Of a stretch of 64,000 bases of DNA, positions 18,325 to 25,641 are shown one piece after another (position 1 is the first letter of the stretch; every line of letters begins with the position of its first letter). Source of the stretch: Burkholderia sp. PAMC 26561 (GTDB lineage Bacteria; Pseudomonadota; Gammaproteobacteria; Burkholderiales; Burkholderiaceae); NCBI RefSeq assembly GCF_001557535.2, contig NZ_CP014309.1, positions 558,001 through 622,000 of the forward strand. The letters run 5' to 3'. The notes under the pieces were generated by a model that was not told the origin of the DNA, did not search any database, and saw nothing but the letters and a program-made list of their open reading frames with translations. Position numbers and translations under genes: made by a program.

Positions 18325-19695
18325 ATGACTACGAAGACACAGCAACGCATTCTGTTTAAAGGAGCCACCGTGCTCACAATGGACCGGAAACTCGGCGATT
18401 TTACTCGCGGCGATGTTTTGGTAGAGGGCGACAAAATCGCCGCGGTCGGCGTTGATCTGCAGGTCGGCGAAGCACAGGTGATCGAGGCTAGCGATGCGAT
18501 TGTGCTGCCGGGATTCGTGGATGCCCATCGCCACGCTTGGCAGGGCACCCTTCGCCGCTTGATGCCTAACGTGGATACCCTGGGCGACTATATCGACGCG
18601 ACCCACTTTACGCTGGGCAAGTTCTATCGCCCCGAGGACATGTACATAGGTAACCTTCTGACAGCGTTGAGCTGTTTGGATAGTGGAACGACCACCGTCG
18701 TTGACGCCTCTCATAATGCGCGTAGCCCTGAACACACGGACGCCTGCATCGACGCGCTTCAGGAAGCAGGCTTGCGCGCACTCCATATGCCTGGTCGCCC
18801 GCTCGCGGGGAGCTGGGCTGAACACTGGCCACACGACCTCGAGCGTCTCAAAGCCGAACGCTTCGCGTCGGATGATCAATTGCTCACGCTCGGCATCTTT
18901 TGCCAGCCCGATCCGACAATATGGGCCTTGGCCAGCCGCGTGGGTCTGCGCACCCTTTCGGAATTCCTCGATCCGATGGCACCAATGCTTGATCAAATGG
19001 TGGGTTTGCTTAACCCAAGCAACATATTCAACCATTGCACCAGCCTTCCCGATTCAGCATGGCAGGTCTTTGCTGATGCAGGGGTAAGTATCACCGTCGA
19101 CCCGCGCTCAGACGCGCAATATGCATTGGCAGGCGGGGTTTTCGCTTATCAGGCCGCCATTGACCATGGTCTTCGCCCGGGAATCGGTACCGATCTGGAA
19201 ACGGCCTACGGCGGCGACATGTTTTCCGAAATGCGCGTGGCTTTTTCGTTGCAGCGTGCAATTGCGCAGAGCCGCCGCTATCAAAACGACGCCGCCGCGC
19301 CGTCACCCGTTACCGTCAGATCCATTCTCGAGGCGGCGACTATCGATGGCGCACGTTGTGCTGGATTGGACCATCGCATAGGAAGCCTGACACCAGGTAA
19401 GCAAGCTGACCTTATCCTTATTCGCACTGACAATATTAGTCTGTTCCCCTCCAACAACGCGTTCGGTACTGTCGTGCATGCAGCCGATCGCTCACATGTT
19501 GACGCCGTCATGGTCGCCGGACATTTTCGGAAGTTCGAGGGCAAACTCGTGGACGTTGATCAAGGCAAAGTGCGCCGTGCCGCTGAGGCGTCACTCTCTC
19601 ACCTGTTTGAAGCCGCCGGCTACAACCCGGACGTGCTCGAAGAGAAATTTCCTCAATTAGCCGGAGAGAAGCCGCAGGCGTGGACAGGAAAATAA
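18325..19695 (+). CDS. Amidohydrolase / metal-dependent hydrolase (cytosine-deaminase / TrzN-AtzB-like)
   Basis: A 456-residue amidohydrolase-superfamily enzyme. The metal-binding HxH is His68-Arg-His70 in LPGFVDAHRHAWQG, with GTTTVVDASHN, a third metal His in IFNHCTSL and the catalytic Asp region GIGTDLET. The C-terminal sandwich domain ends with GSLTPGKQADLILIR, a dihydroorotase/imidazolonepropionase-like signature. It probably deaminates or dechlorinates a heterocycle or cleaves an amide; the compound is unknown. It follows AAGGAATTCTC as RBS and is divergent from HxlR. A decayed piece of a second copy lies at 27967-28125. Confidence 0.9.
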   Translation: MTTKTQQRILFKGATVLTMDRKLGDFTRGDVLVEGDKIAAVGVDLQVGEAQVIEASDAIVLPGFVDAHRHAWQGTLRRLMPNVDTLGDYIDATHFTLGKFYRPEDMYIGNLLTALSCLDSGTTTVVDASHNARSPEHTDACIDALQEAGLRALHMPGRPLAGSWAEHWPHDLERLKAERFASDDQLLTLGIFCQPDPTIWALASRVGLRTLSEFLDPMAPMLDQMVGLLNPSNIFNHCTSLPDSAWQVFADAGVSITVDPRSDAQYALAGGVFAYQAAIDHGLRPGIGTDLETAYGGDMFSEMRVAFSLQRAIAQSRRYQNDAAAPSPVTVRSILEAATIDGARCAGLDHRIGSLTPGKQADLILIRTDNISLFPSNNAFGTVVHAADRSHVDAVMVAGHFRKFEGKLVDVDQGKVRRAAEASLSHLFEAAGYNPDVLEEKFPQLAGEKPQAWTGK

Positions 19696-19741
19696 TGTTC
19701 AGCGAGGCGGCAGTAGGGAAGCGCCGGGTAGGACTACTTAA

Positions 19742-19870
19742 ATGCATATAATTTCGACATCTTTGCGCGGCGGGTTTGTCACCAACACGGCCACGGTGGG
19801 TGGCCGTGACCCTGACCCGTTGCACAACATGGTCGTGCTCGATGTTGCGTATCCCGGCGATAAAGCTTAA
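19742..19870 (+). other. Short open frame (42 codons) with internal 9-bp hairpin
   Basis: An ATG-to-TAA frame of 42 codons follows the amidohydrolase. Its translation (starting MHIISTSLRGGF, ending AYPGDKA) looks more protein-like than chance, but I know no family match. CACGGCCAC/GTGGCCGTG (19786-19808) forms a perfect hairpin inside it, which could instead be the amidohydrolase terminator. It is either a small gene or a remnant. Confidence 0.25.
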
Positions 19871-19974
19871 ACATGCTGGCCATAGCCAGAGACAATCACG
19901 ATTGCGTGTCGCTGTGGGCCTTGCGTTAGAACTCCCCCTCGAGTAATTTGGCGCACTACAAGGACCACATAATT

Positions 19975-20175
19975 GATGTCTATGGACGCAACGTGATGCT
20001 CCTGCCGCGCGCCCCGAGTGAGTAACCAACTGAGCGCGCGATGCGGCGGGTAGCGGGTAGATCCGTCCGACGTCGACCTTAGGTTCTCTCCTTGATCCAC
20101 TCAAACAACCGCGTTGTGTGGGCATTGTGTCCGACCCGTGTACGCATGTGACCGCCGACATTCGGGCAGGAAACC
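19975..20175 (-). pseudogene. Decayed 3' end of a zinc-less quinone oxidoreductase gene
   Basis: Nucleotides here align by eye with the 3' part of the intact oxidoreductase at 22840-23805. Shared blocks include TATGGACGCAAC (about 19980 versus 22840), CTTGATCCA-TCAAACAA-GCGTTGTGTG and the run around CGCCGACA-TCGG-AGGAAACCAAT. In the minus direction the intact protein reads LFDWIKAGNLKVNVGQTYP...; the copy keeps WIK but is then frameshifted. Only about the last 65 codons remain, with indels. It is non-functional. Confidence 0.75.
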
Positions 20176-20282
20176 AATCGCCCTTTTTGCAGCCCGCAAT
20201 TTAACCTGCGGGCGCATGAAGGGTATCACCGCGGGAGCGTCGCTGACGCTGTCTGCTTGCAAATCTCCCTCAGGGAAAAGTA

Positions 20283-20921
20283 ATGACGACCGTAGATGAA
20301 AGACTAACGTGGCGCTATGCGACCAAAAAGTTCGATGCAAAGAAAAGCGTGCCTGTCGAAAAACTCGAACGTATCATTGAAGCTGTGCGGCTGGCACCTA
20401 CCTCAAGCGGGCTCCAACCGTTTGAATTGATTGTAGTCAGCAACGCCGATATCCGCGCAAAGATTCGAACCGTGGCCTGGGACCAAGCTCAAGTGACCGA
20501 CTGTTCCCACCTTCTGATATTCGCTGCATGGGACGACATCACGCCTGATCGAGTCGATATGATGTTCGACCTGACGAACGAAGTCCGAGGTTTGAAAAAC
20601 GAGGGTTGGGAAAATTACCGCCAGATGTTGCTTGGCATCGTCGCCAATCGAGGAGCGGAGGCTAACCATCAGGCCGCCGCACGACAGGCTTACATCGCCT
20701 TAGGAGTTGCCTTGATTACTGCGGCTTTCGAAGAGGTTGACGCTACCCCGATGGAAGGATTCGACCCAGCAGCAGTCGATGAGATCCTCAATTTGAAATC
20801 AAAGAAGTTGCGTAGCGTCGTCATGCTACCGTTAGGTTATCGGGCGGCCGAAGGTGATTGGCTCGTGAACCTGAAAAAAGTCCGGCGTAGTCGCGATAGC
20901 TTCGTCACTGAAATAAAATGA
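20283..20921 (+). CDS. Nitroreductase-family FMN oxidoreductase (NfsB-like)
   Basis: A 212-residue nitroreductase. It starts MTTVDERLTWRYATKKFDA, where RYATKKFD is the FMN-phosphate binding Arg/Lys segment, then VRLAPTSSGLQPFELIVV, which contacts the flavin, and AARQAYIALGVALITAAFEEVDATPMEGFD in the dimer core. The C-terminus has VVMLPLGYRAAEGDW. Such enzymes reduce nitroaromatics or quinones using NAD(P)H. The RBS is CAGGGAAAAG. It is embedded in a gene-poor area between a pseudogene fragment and a repeat. Confidence 0.93.
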   Translation: MTTVDERLTWRYATKKFDAKKSVPVEKLERIIEAVRLAPTSSGLQPFELIVVSNADIRAKIRTVAWDQAQVTDCSHLLIFAAWDDITPDRVDMMFDLTNEVRGLKNEGWENYRQMLLGIVANRGAEANHQAAARQAYIALGVALITAAFEEVDATPMEGFDPAAVDEILNLKSKKLRSVVMLPLGYRAAEGDWLVNLKKVRRSRDSFVTEIK

Positions 20922-20957
20922 ACCGGACGTTACCCCCGACTGCGCAGGTTCGAAGAT

Positions 20958-21095
20958 ATTAAGCTAGGCTCGTGTGGTCTCGGATTGCCAGTGAAGAAAA
21001 GGGAGCTAATCGCGATGCTCGCTGATAGCCTGACGACACCGGCGAGTCTACTAGTTTGGTGAAGTCTGCGTTGATGGTGTTCCGATCGAGGATGA
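20958..21095 (+). repeat. Repeat R, copy 1 (diverged direct copy at 22531-22658)
   Basis: A segment of about 138 nt that aligns with 22531-22658. Shared landmarks are GCTAG, GGAGCTAA-CGCGAT, TGACGACAC, GTCTG-GTTGATGG-GTTCCG-TC. I judge it to be about 75 per cent alike by eye. It is not obviously coding. It indicates duplication of this region. Confidence 0.7.
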
Positions 21096-21588
21096 TTACC
21101 GGCCATAAGGCGAATGACCTTTGACGCTAACAGGCCACGCGGAGTCAAAACCTACCTCTGCGCCGACCCTCATACTCTTGATCGGCGACATGAAGGATTC
21201 TTTTTTCCCACTATTTCCGCGAGCAATCCCGAAACACCGAGGGTTCAGATGTTCAAAAGACGTGACGGCACTTCCGTTAGCCCCTCAATGCTCAACGTTT
21301 TGAAGCGCAACTTCCGTGGAACGGTAGTACTACGTGATAAGGCGAGCTCAGTGCACACGACCTTCGGGAGCAATTCCCAAACTGGTCGAAGTCAATACGC
21401 AACACGCCCCGGTAACTTCTTCTCACACAACCACGACATCGAACTCACCATTGAGTTCGACGCAATCAACGCGCAACGTCCTGGAAAAATTGACGGCGTC
21501 GCTACCCGAGTACCAGTCGCGAGAGCAGAGCGGCGGGATTCGCTGCATCTTCGTTGGGAAGTATCGCAATAAACACGGATTACTAAAG
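21096..21588. other. Gene-poor interval upstream of chorismate mutase
   Basis: A 493-nt stretch. Open frames cross it (for example the extension of the chorismate mutase frame back to 21334), but they lack a plausible start site and family motifs. It probably holds the promoter of the next gene. No hairpin of note was seen. Confidence 0.35.
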
Positions 21589-22173
21589 ATGAAAAACAGA
21601 CTTGGACAAATCGCGAAATTGGATAATCTAGTAGTTGCAGCTACATTGCTGAGCGCAAGCGGTCTTGCTAACGCGAACCCGGCGCCAAACAAAGAATTTT
21701 ACCCGCTCATTGAGCTGACTGTTACTCGCTTGGACGTCGCCCGTGACGTCGCGCTGACGAAATGGGACACTCGAAAGTCGGTAGAAGATCTGGAGAGAGA
21801 GAAGCAAGTAATCTCGACTGCTGCTTTAGAGAGTTCAGCCGTAGGTGTGCCCGAAGGCTTTGCTCGGGACTTTTTCTCGGATCAAATCGAGGCCAACAAG
21901 CTCGTGCAATACGGCCTGATGGCACAGTGGCATCGCGACGGTAAAGCACCTACTTCACCTCGCGCTAGTTTGAAGGACCAGATCAGACCCAAGCTTGACA
22001 AGCTTCAGACCGCCTTCATCCAGCAATTAGCTTCGACCGAAGCTTTGCGCTCCAAACCGGAATGCGCCGCGCAGTTGTACGCTGCGACTAGCGGCTACGG
22101 CTCTGAGCGACGATTGTCAGCGTTATATTCTATTGCACTAGATCGGGCACTTGCCCGAGTTTGCGTCTCATGA
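21589..22173 (+). CDS. Exported chorismate mutase, AroQ gamma class
   Basis: A 194-residue protein. The start at 21589 (MKNRLGQIAKLDNLVVAA) yields a signal peptide with a likely cleavage after GLANA. The mature part has the all-helical AroQ gamma pattern: LIELTVTRLDVARDVALTKW (active-site Arg and Lys), DLEREKQVI, FFSDQIEANKLVQYGLMAQWH (conserved Asp-Gln-Glu-Lys set) and a C-terminal helix ERRLSALYSIALDRALA. It converts chorismate to prephenate, here in the periplasm. It stands alone with no shikimate-pathway neighbours. The 3' end of a second copy survives at 25031-25102. Confidence 0.88.
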   Translation: MKNRLGQIAKLDNLVVAATLLSASGLANANPAPNKEFYPLIELTVTRLDVARDVALTKWDTRKSVEDLEREKQVISTAALESSAVGVPEGFARDFFSDQIEANKLVQYGLMAQWHRDGKAPTSPRASLKDQIRPKLDKLQTAFIQQLASTEALRSKPECAAQLYAATSGYGSERRLSALYSIALDRALARVCVS

Positions 22174-22389
22174 GGGCTGGTTAGAATTAGTCGCCGAGCA
22201 AACGAGTTTCGTGGCCATCGGCGCGGTTCCTAATTTCCAGCTGCGCGGCCAGCAAGTTCATCTGGCTGGCCCTGCGTAACATTACGGTCGACTGGAGTCG
22301 CACCCTTCTTTGGTAAATCGAATCCGGCCACCTTGCGAGCGGGGCTCCGGTCCCAAACGACGTCGAAGGTCGATCATTGATGCGTCCGG

Positions 22390-22539
22390 TGGATTATCGG
22401 TCGTTCAAGTGGTTTGGGTTACGCTTTAGCTAGCGCAGTTCTCTACCACGGCGACCGTTTTGTGCTTACTCCCCGTAACACGGTAGCGCTTGAGGGACTA
22501 ATCAGTGCATATCCTGAAACCGCACTTAACATAGGCTAG
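22390..22539 (+). pseudogene. Truncated 5' copy of the SDR gene at 16838
   Basis: The frame reads WIIGRSSGLGYALASA and then RNTVALEGLISAYPETAL before a TAG. It mirrors the start of the intact SDR (VWLITGCSSGLGYALASA, RNTVALEGLLSAYPETAL), with a missing Thr in the glycine loop and no start codon, since a TGA lies just upstream. Preceding DNA (22312-22383) matches sequence upstream of the intact gene, so a piece of promoter region was copied as well, with a deletion at the junction. Confidence 0.85.
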
Positions 22540-22658
22540 TGTGTGTTCGCACTGACGGTACAGAAAAACGGAGCTAACCGCGATACTTGTTGATAGTCCG
22601 ACGACACGGGTCAACTAGTTGCGTGGAGTCTGGGTTGATGGCGTTCCGGTCAAGGAGA
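22531..22658 (+). repeat. Repeat R, copy 2
   Basis: A diverged direct copy of 20958-21095. It lies immediately after the SDR fragment and about 180 nt before the intact quinone oxidoreductase, whereas copy 1 follows the oxidoreductase fragment and the nitroreductase. The changed order shows rearrangement, not simple tandem duplication. Confidence 0.7.
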
Positions 22659-22839
22659 CTATCGCATGTCCGTCCGTCCGTCGAACCATGCGTGTGGCTG
22701 GTTTGCATGACGTGACAGTAACGCCGACACAAATCTAACCGTTGCCACAGACGATGCCACTACGGCATCGCTATGGGCTTTGCCGTAGCAAACCAACTCT
22801 GTGACTTCAGCTGCATCGCAAAGCAAAAATTGACGTTCG

Positions 22840-23805
22840 TTATGGACGCAACAACAACTTCCCCGTCGTGCGCCGCGACTGAATATCTTCGTGAGCGCGC
22901 GGCGCGTCGTGCAAGGGGTAGGTCTGCCCTACGTTCACCTTAAGGTTTCCCGCCTTGATCCAGTCAAACAATTGCGTTGTGTGAGCAACGAGCGCGGACC
23001 GCGTACGCACGTGATCGCCGACAGTTGGGTAGGAAACCAATACGCTCCGGGGAAGCGTGCGCAGGTCAATGGGAGGAAGGGCCTTGATCGTGTGCCCGTA
23101 GTAAGCCAGCACTCCGTGATGGCGCAGGGAGGCGAGCGAAGCGTAGAAGGTATCCGCGCCGACTCCGTCGTACACTACTGCGACGCCCTCTCCTCTGGTT
23201 AAATCAAGCACCTCCTTTGAGAAATCACCATAGTCGGCCACGATGACTTGATCGGCGCCCGCGTCCTCAGCGGCTTTTACTTTGTCTGCGCTGGAGACCC
23301 GACCGATGACTTGCCCGCCCCGCAATTTAATCATCTGAGAAAGCATCATTCCAACGCCGCCAGCTGCAGAGTGTACTAATGCGGTGTCGCCAGGCTGAAT
23401 CGCGTAGGTCTCAGTCACAAAATGGTGCGCGGTCAGCCCTTGCATGAGAAGTCCCGCAGCGGTCTCATCCGAGACGCCCTCGGGGACATGGACTAGTGAA
23501 TGCGCGGGTGCGATCAATTGTTCGGCATAGCTTCCCCAAACAAAAAACCACGCTACACGGTCTCCTACTTTAAAGTCGACAACATCGGCTCCGACTTCAG
23601 CCACCCGCCCCACTCCTTCCACGCCAGGAGTAAAGGGTAGTGGGACCAATTTAAAAAGACCCTCACGAGTTCCGATGTCCATGTAATTGACGCCGGCGGC
23701 CACTACATCTATTCGCACTTCACCACTACCAGGGGCCGAGCTTTTCCGTTCGGAGAATTGCAGTACTTCGGCGGCACCATATCGCTCCATTACTATCGCT
23801 TTCAA
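22840..23805 (-). CDS. NADPH:quinone oxidoreductase-like, zinc-less medium-chain dehydrogenase
   Basis: A protein of about 321 residues. I choose the TTG at 23803-23805, preceded by AAGGATTAACG, giving the typical opening (M)KAIVMERYGAAEVL; the open frame extends 19 atypical residues further. The groES-like domain has AAGVNYMDIGTREG and PFTPGVEGVGRV, and the zinc-binding Cys residues of alcohol dehydrogenases are absent. The Rossmann domain has VHSAAGGVGMMLSQM. It reduces quinones or enones with NADPH. A TetR gene lies upstream on the same strand, with an inverted repeat at the start. A 3' fragment of a second copy is at 19975-20175. Confidence 0.9.
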   Translation of the reverse strand: MKAIVMERYGAAEVLQFSERKSSAPGSGEVRIDVVAAGVNYMDIGTREGLFKLVPLPFTPGVEGVGRVAEVGADVVDFKVGDRVAWFFVWGSYAEQLIAPAHSLVHVPEGVSDETAAGLLMQGLTAHHFVTETYAIQPGDTALVHSAAGGVGMMLSQMIKLRGGQVIGRVSSADKVKAAEDAGADQVIVADYGDFSKEVLDLTRGEGVAVVYDGVGADTFYASLASLRHHGVLAYYGHTIKALPPIDLRTLPRSVLVSYPTVGDHVRTRSALVAHTTQLFDWIKAGNLKVNVGQTYPLHDAPRAHEDIQSRRTTGKLLLRP

Positions 23806-23823
23806 CGTTAATCCTTTACAGTT

Positions 23824-23847
23824 ATTCTGGACAGAATGATCCAGAAT
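23824..23847. promoter_or_regulatory. Inverted-repeat operator upstream of quinone oxidoreductase
   Basis: ATTCTGG-N10-CCAGAAT has perfect 7-nt arms, with a nested TTCTG-GA-CAGAA palindrome, starting 19 nt upstream of the TTG start and overlapping the leader. The size and position suit a TetR-type dimer site, most likely for the TetR at 23944-24546. Confidence 0.6.
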
Positions 23848-23943
23848 AGGAGAAAAAAACACCCAATCCGAGCTTCGGAGGGTGAGTGACGAAAAGAATA
23901 CGTGAGACGCTTACTTCGTAAATTTATCGCGATGAACGGAAAA

Positions 23944-24546
23944 CTAAGGTACTCGGACGCTTTTCTCAAATCCCGCCATAGCGAAATCGACTAATTGTCG
24001 AAGTTGCGACGTGGAAGCACCCGCACGCCCGTTGACCTTCATCCCAACCAGTGTCGCCCCGATGAATGCTGCCGCGCCCTGTTCATCAATGTCTGTGCTC
24101 AACTCTCCATTGGTCTTGGCTTCGGCAAATATATTGACAAGTGCTGCGCCAAGCACCATGGCACTTGCACCGTTGATATGTGAAACCTCTTTATCCTGGG
24201 TTCCGAGCTCACATATAGCATTGACACCCATGCATCCACGACTATGATGAGCAGGTGATTTGTCAGCGTAGTGGTACAACGCGGACCTGAGGCCCGCTAA
24301 AGGCGACGACGCACCACCGCCTCGCAAGTGATGACAAAACTCGGCGATACTATCGGCGTTATAACGCTGCAATGCTTCCAAAAACAAAGCACGCTTATCG
24401 CCAAATGTGTCATACATACTTTGTCGCCCAATCTTCATATGCCGCAGAAGGTCGTCGGTCGAGGCTCCTGAATAGCCTTTAGCGCAAAACACGGCAATCG
24501 CAAGACGAAGAACTGCTTCACGGTCGAATTCTTTTTTGCGTGGCAT
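23944..24546 (-). CDS. TetR/AcrR-family transcriptional repressor
   Basis: A 200-residue TetR protein. The N-terminal HTH (residues 8-55) reads REAVLRLAIAVFCAKGYSGAS, LLRHMKIGRQSMYDTFGDKRALF. The C-terminal domain contains RGCMGVNAICELG, a pattern seen in TetR_C regulators of electrophile/quinone-responsive genes. It lies 138 nt upstream of the quinone oxidoreductase on the same strand, with the candidate operator in between, so ligand-relieved repression of that gene is likely. Confidence 0.92.
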   Translation of the reverse strand: MPRKKEFDREAVLRLAIAVFCAKGYSGASTDDLLRHMKIGRQSMYDTFGDKRALFLEALQRYNADSIAEFCHHLRGGGASSPLAGLRSALYHYADKSPAHHSRGCMGVNAICELGTQDKEVSHINGASAMVLGAALVNIFAEAKTNGELSTDIDEQGAAAFIGATLVGMKVNGRAGASTSQLRQLVDFAMAGFEKSVRVP

Positions 24547-25641
24547 CTGGTGATCATACGTATTTTGGATTAATTGGTCAAGATACGACGATCAATTTTC
24601 TAAAGCCCGCTTGCGTGGTCGATCTAGAGAATTAAGGGTACGTGCATGATTGAAACTAACGTATAAAACCGAGCTCAAGTTGAAAAATCAGCAGCGACCA
24701 ATCGCTGGCGATGATCATTGCGGCAAGGCGGCCGTCCCCCACACATCCTTCGCCGGTCTGCTAAGGGTCAATTTACCAGGGGACTCTTCGCAACGTTTAC
24801 AGGCTTAGTCGATCCGGGCAAACGTCAAAACAATTGCCGCTCAGATTTACTATTCCGCAAGGCAGCTAATCAGCGTCTGACGTTCTGGATAGTCGGGCTC
24901 CGGGGCCCGCCAGTGATCCAACATCTGCTCTGCTTCTGCAGTGCATTCTCCGTCAAGCGCGTGATACGGCCTCCTTCAAGAGAGGAACGGCAAGGGGCAG
25001 CGAGCCTAGCAGGATGACGGCTCCTACGTGGTTGAGCGGCGATTGTCAGCGTTACATTTCATCGCCCTGGATCGCGCACTTGCCCAGGTTTCCGATTCAT
25101 GAAGGTTCGTAGCAATTAATCCGTGCAACGGTTCGGTACAGGGCACGCAATCGACAAATTTCGTGGGATCTTAAATTCTAGCATTGGTCGCACGTAGCGT
25201 TTAATCGCTCGATGCACTAATTGGAAGTCGTTGGGATGCCTTAAGTTGTTGAATCATGGCCGGCGCTATACGATGTATGTTTCGATCTCCACCTCCCTAT
25301 ATGCAAATGAGGTCGCCCCGTACGGATAGACAGTCAGCTCCCTTGGACATGAGAACGCCTACGGTTTAGACGTTGACATGCGATCAAAGCGCGCCAAGCC
25401 TTTTCAGGTTCACATCACGCACCTCCCTGCCGGGCGTGAACGGACCTGCCAAAGGCGTTGCGAACGGTGTGGCACGGTGTCGCCTCGGCATCGGACAGAC
25501 TTTTGTCGCTCGAGTGTCAAGGTCGGCACCGTAAAAAACAATTCTGCAACTGACCGATGGCCGTGTAATTACCGCTGGAGCCGAAAGATCGAAGGGAGTA
25601 GTGTTCAACCAGCAGCAAGATCAGAGTTCACGACCTTACTG
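24547..25641. other. Long gene-poor interval with a pseudogene fragment
   Basis: About 1.1 kb without an intact gene. The only recognisable content is the chorismate mutase 3' fragment at 25031-25102. A 99-codon plus-strand frame (24718-25017) and frames around 25380-25800 have no family motifs, and the latter partly lie antisense to the next gene. Confidence 0.5.
25031..25102 (+). pseudogene. 3' remnant of a second exported chorismate mutase gene
   Basis: The frame reads VERRLSALHFIALDRALAQV, then SDS and TGA. It mirrors the C-terminus of the intact gene, ERRLSALYSIALDRALARV. The reading frame and stop are conserved, so the fragment decayed from a real paralogue. A TAG lies in frame just upstream near 25007 and the remainder is lost. 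Confidence 0.8.

Noticed and set aside
24718..25017. Plus-strand 99-codon frame in the 1.1-kb gap
   Set aside because: No motif, no ribosome-binding site, and it lies in a stretch otherwise made of remnants.
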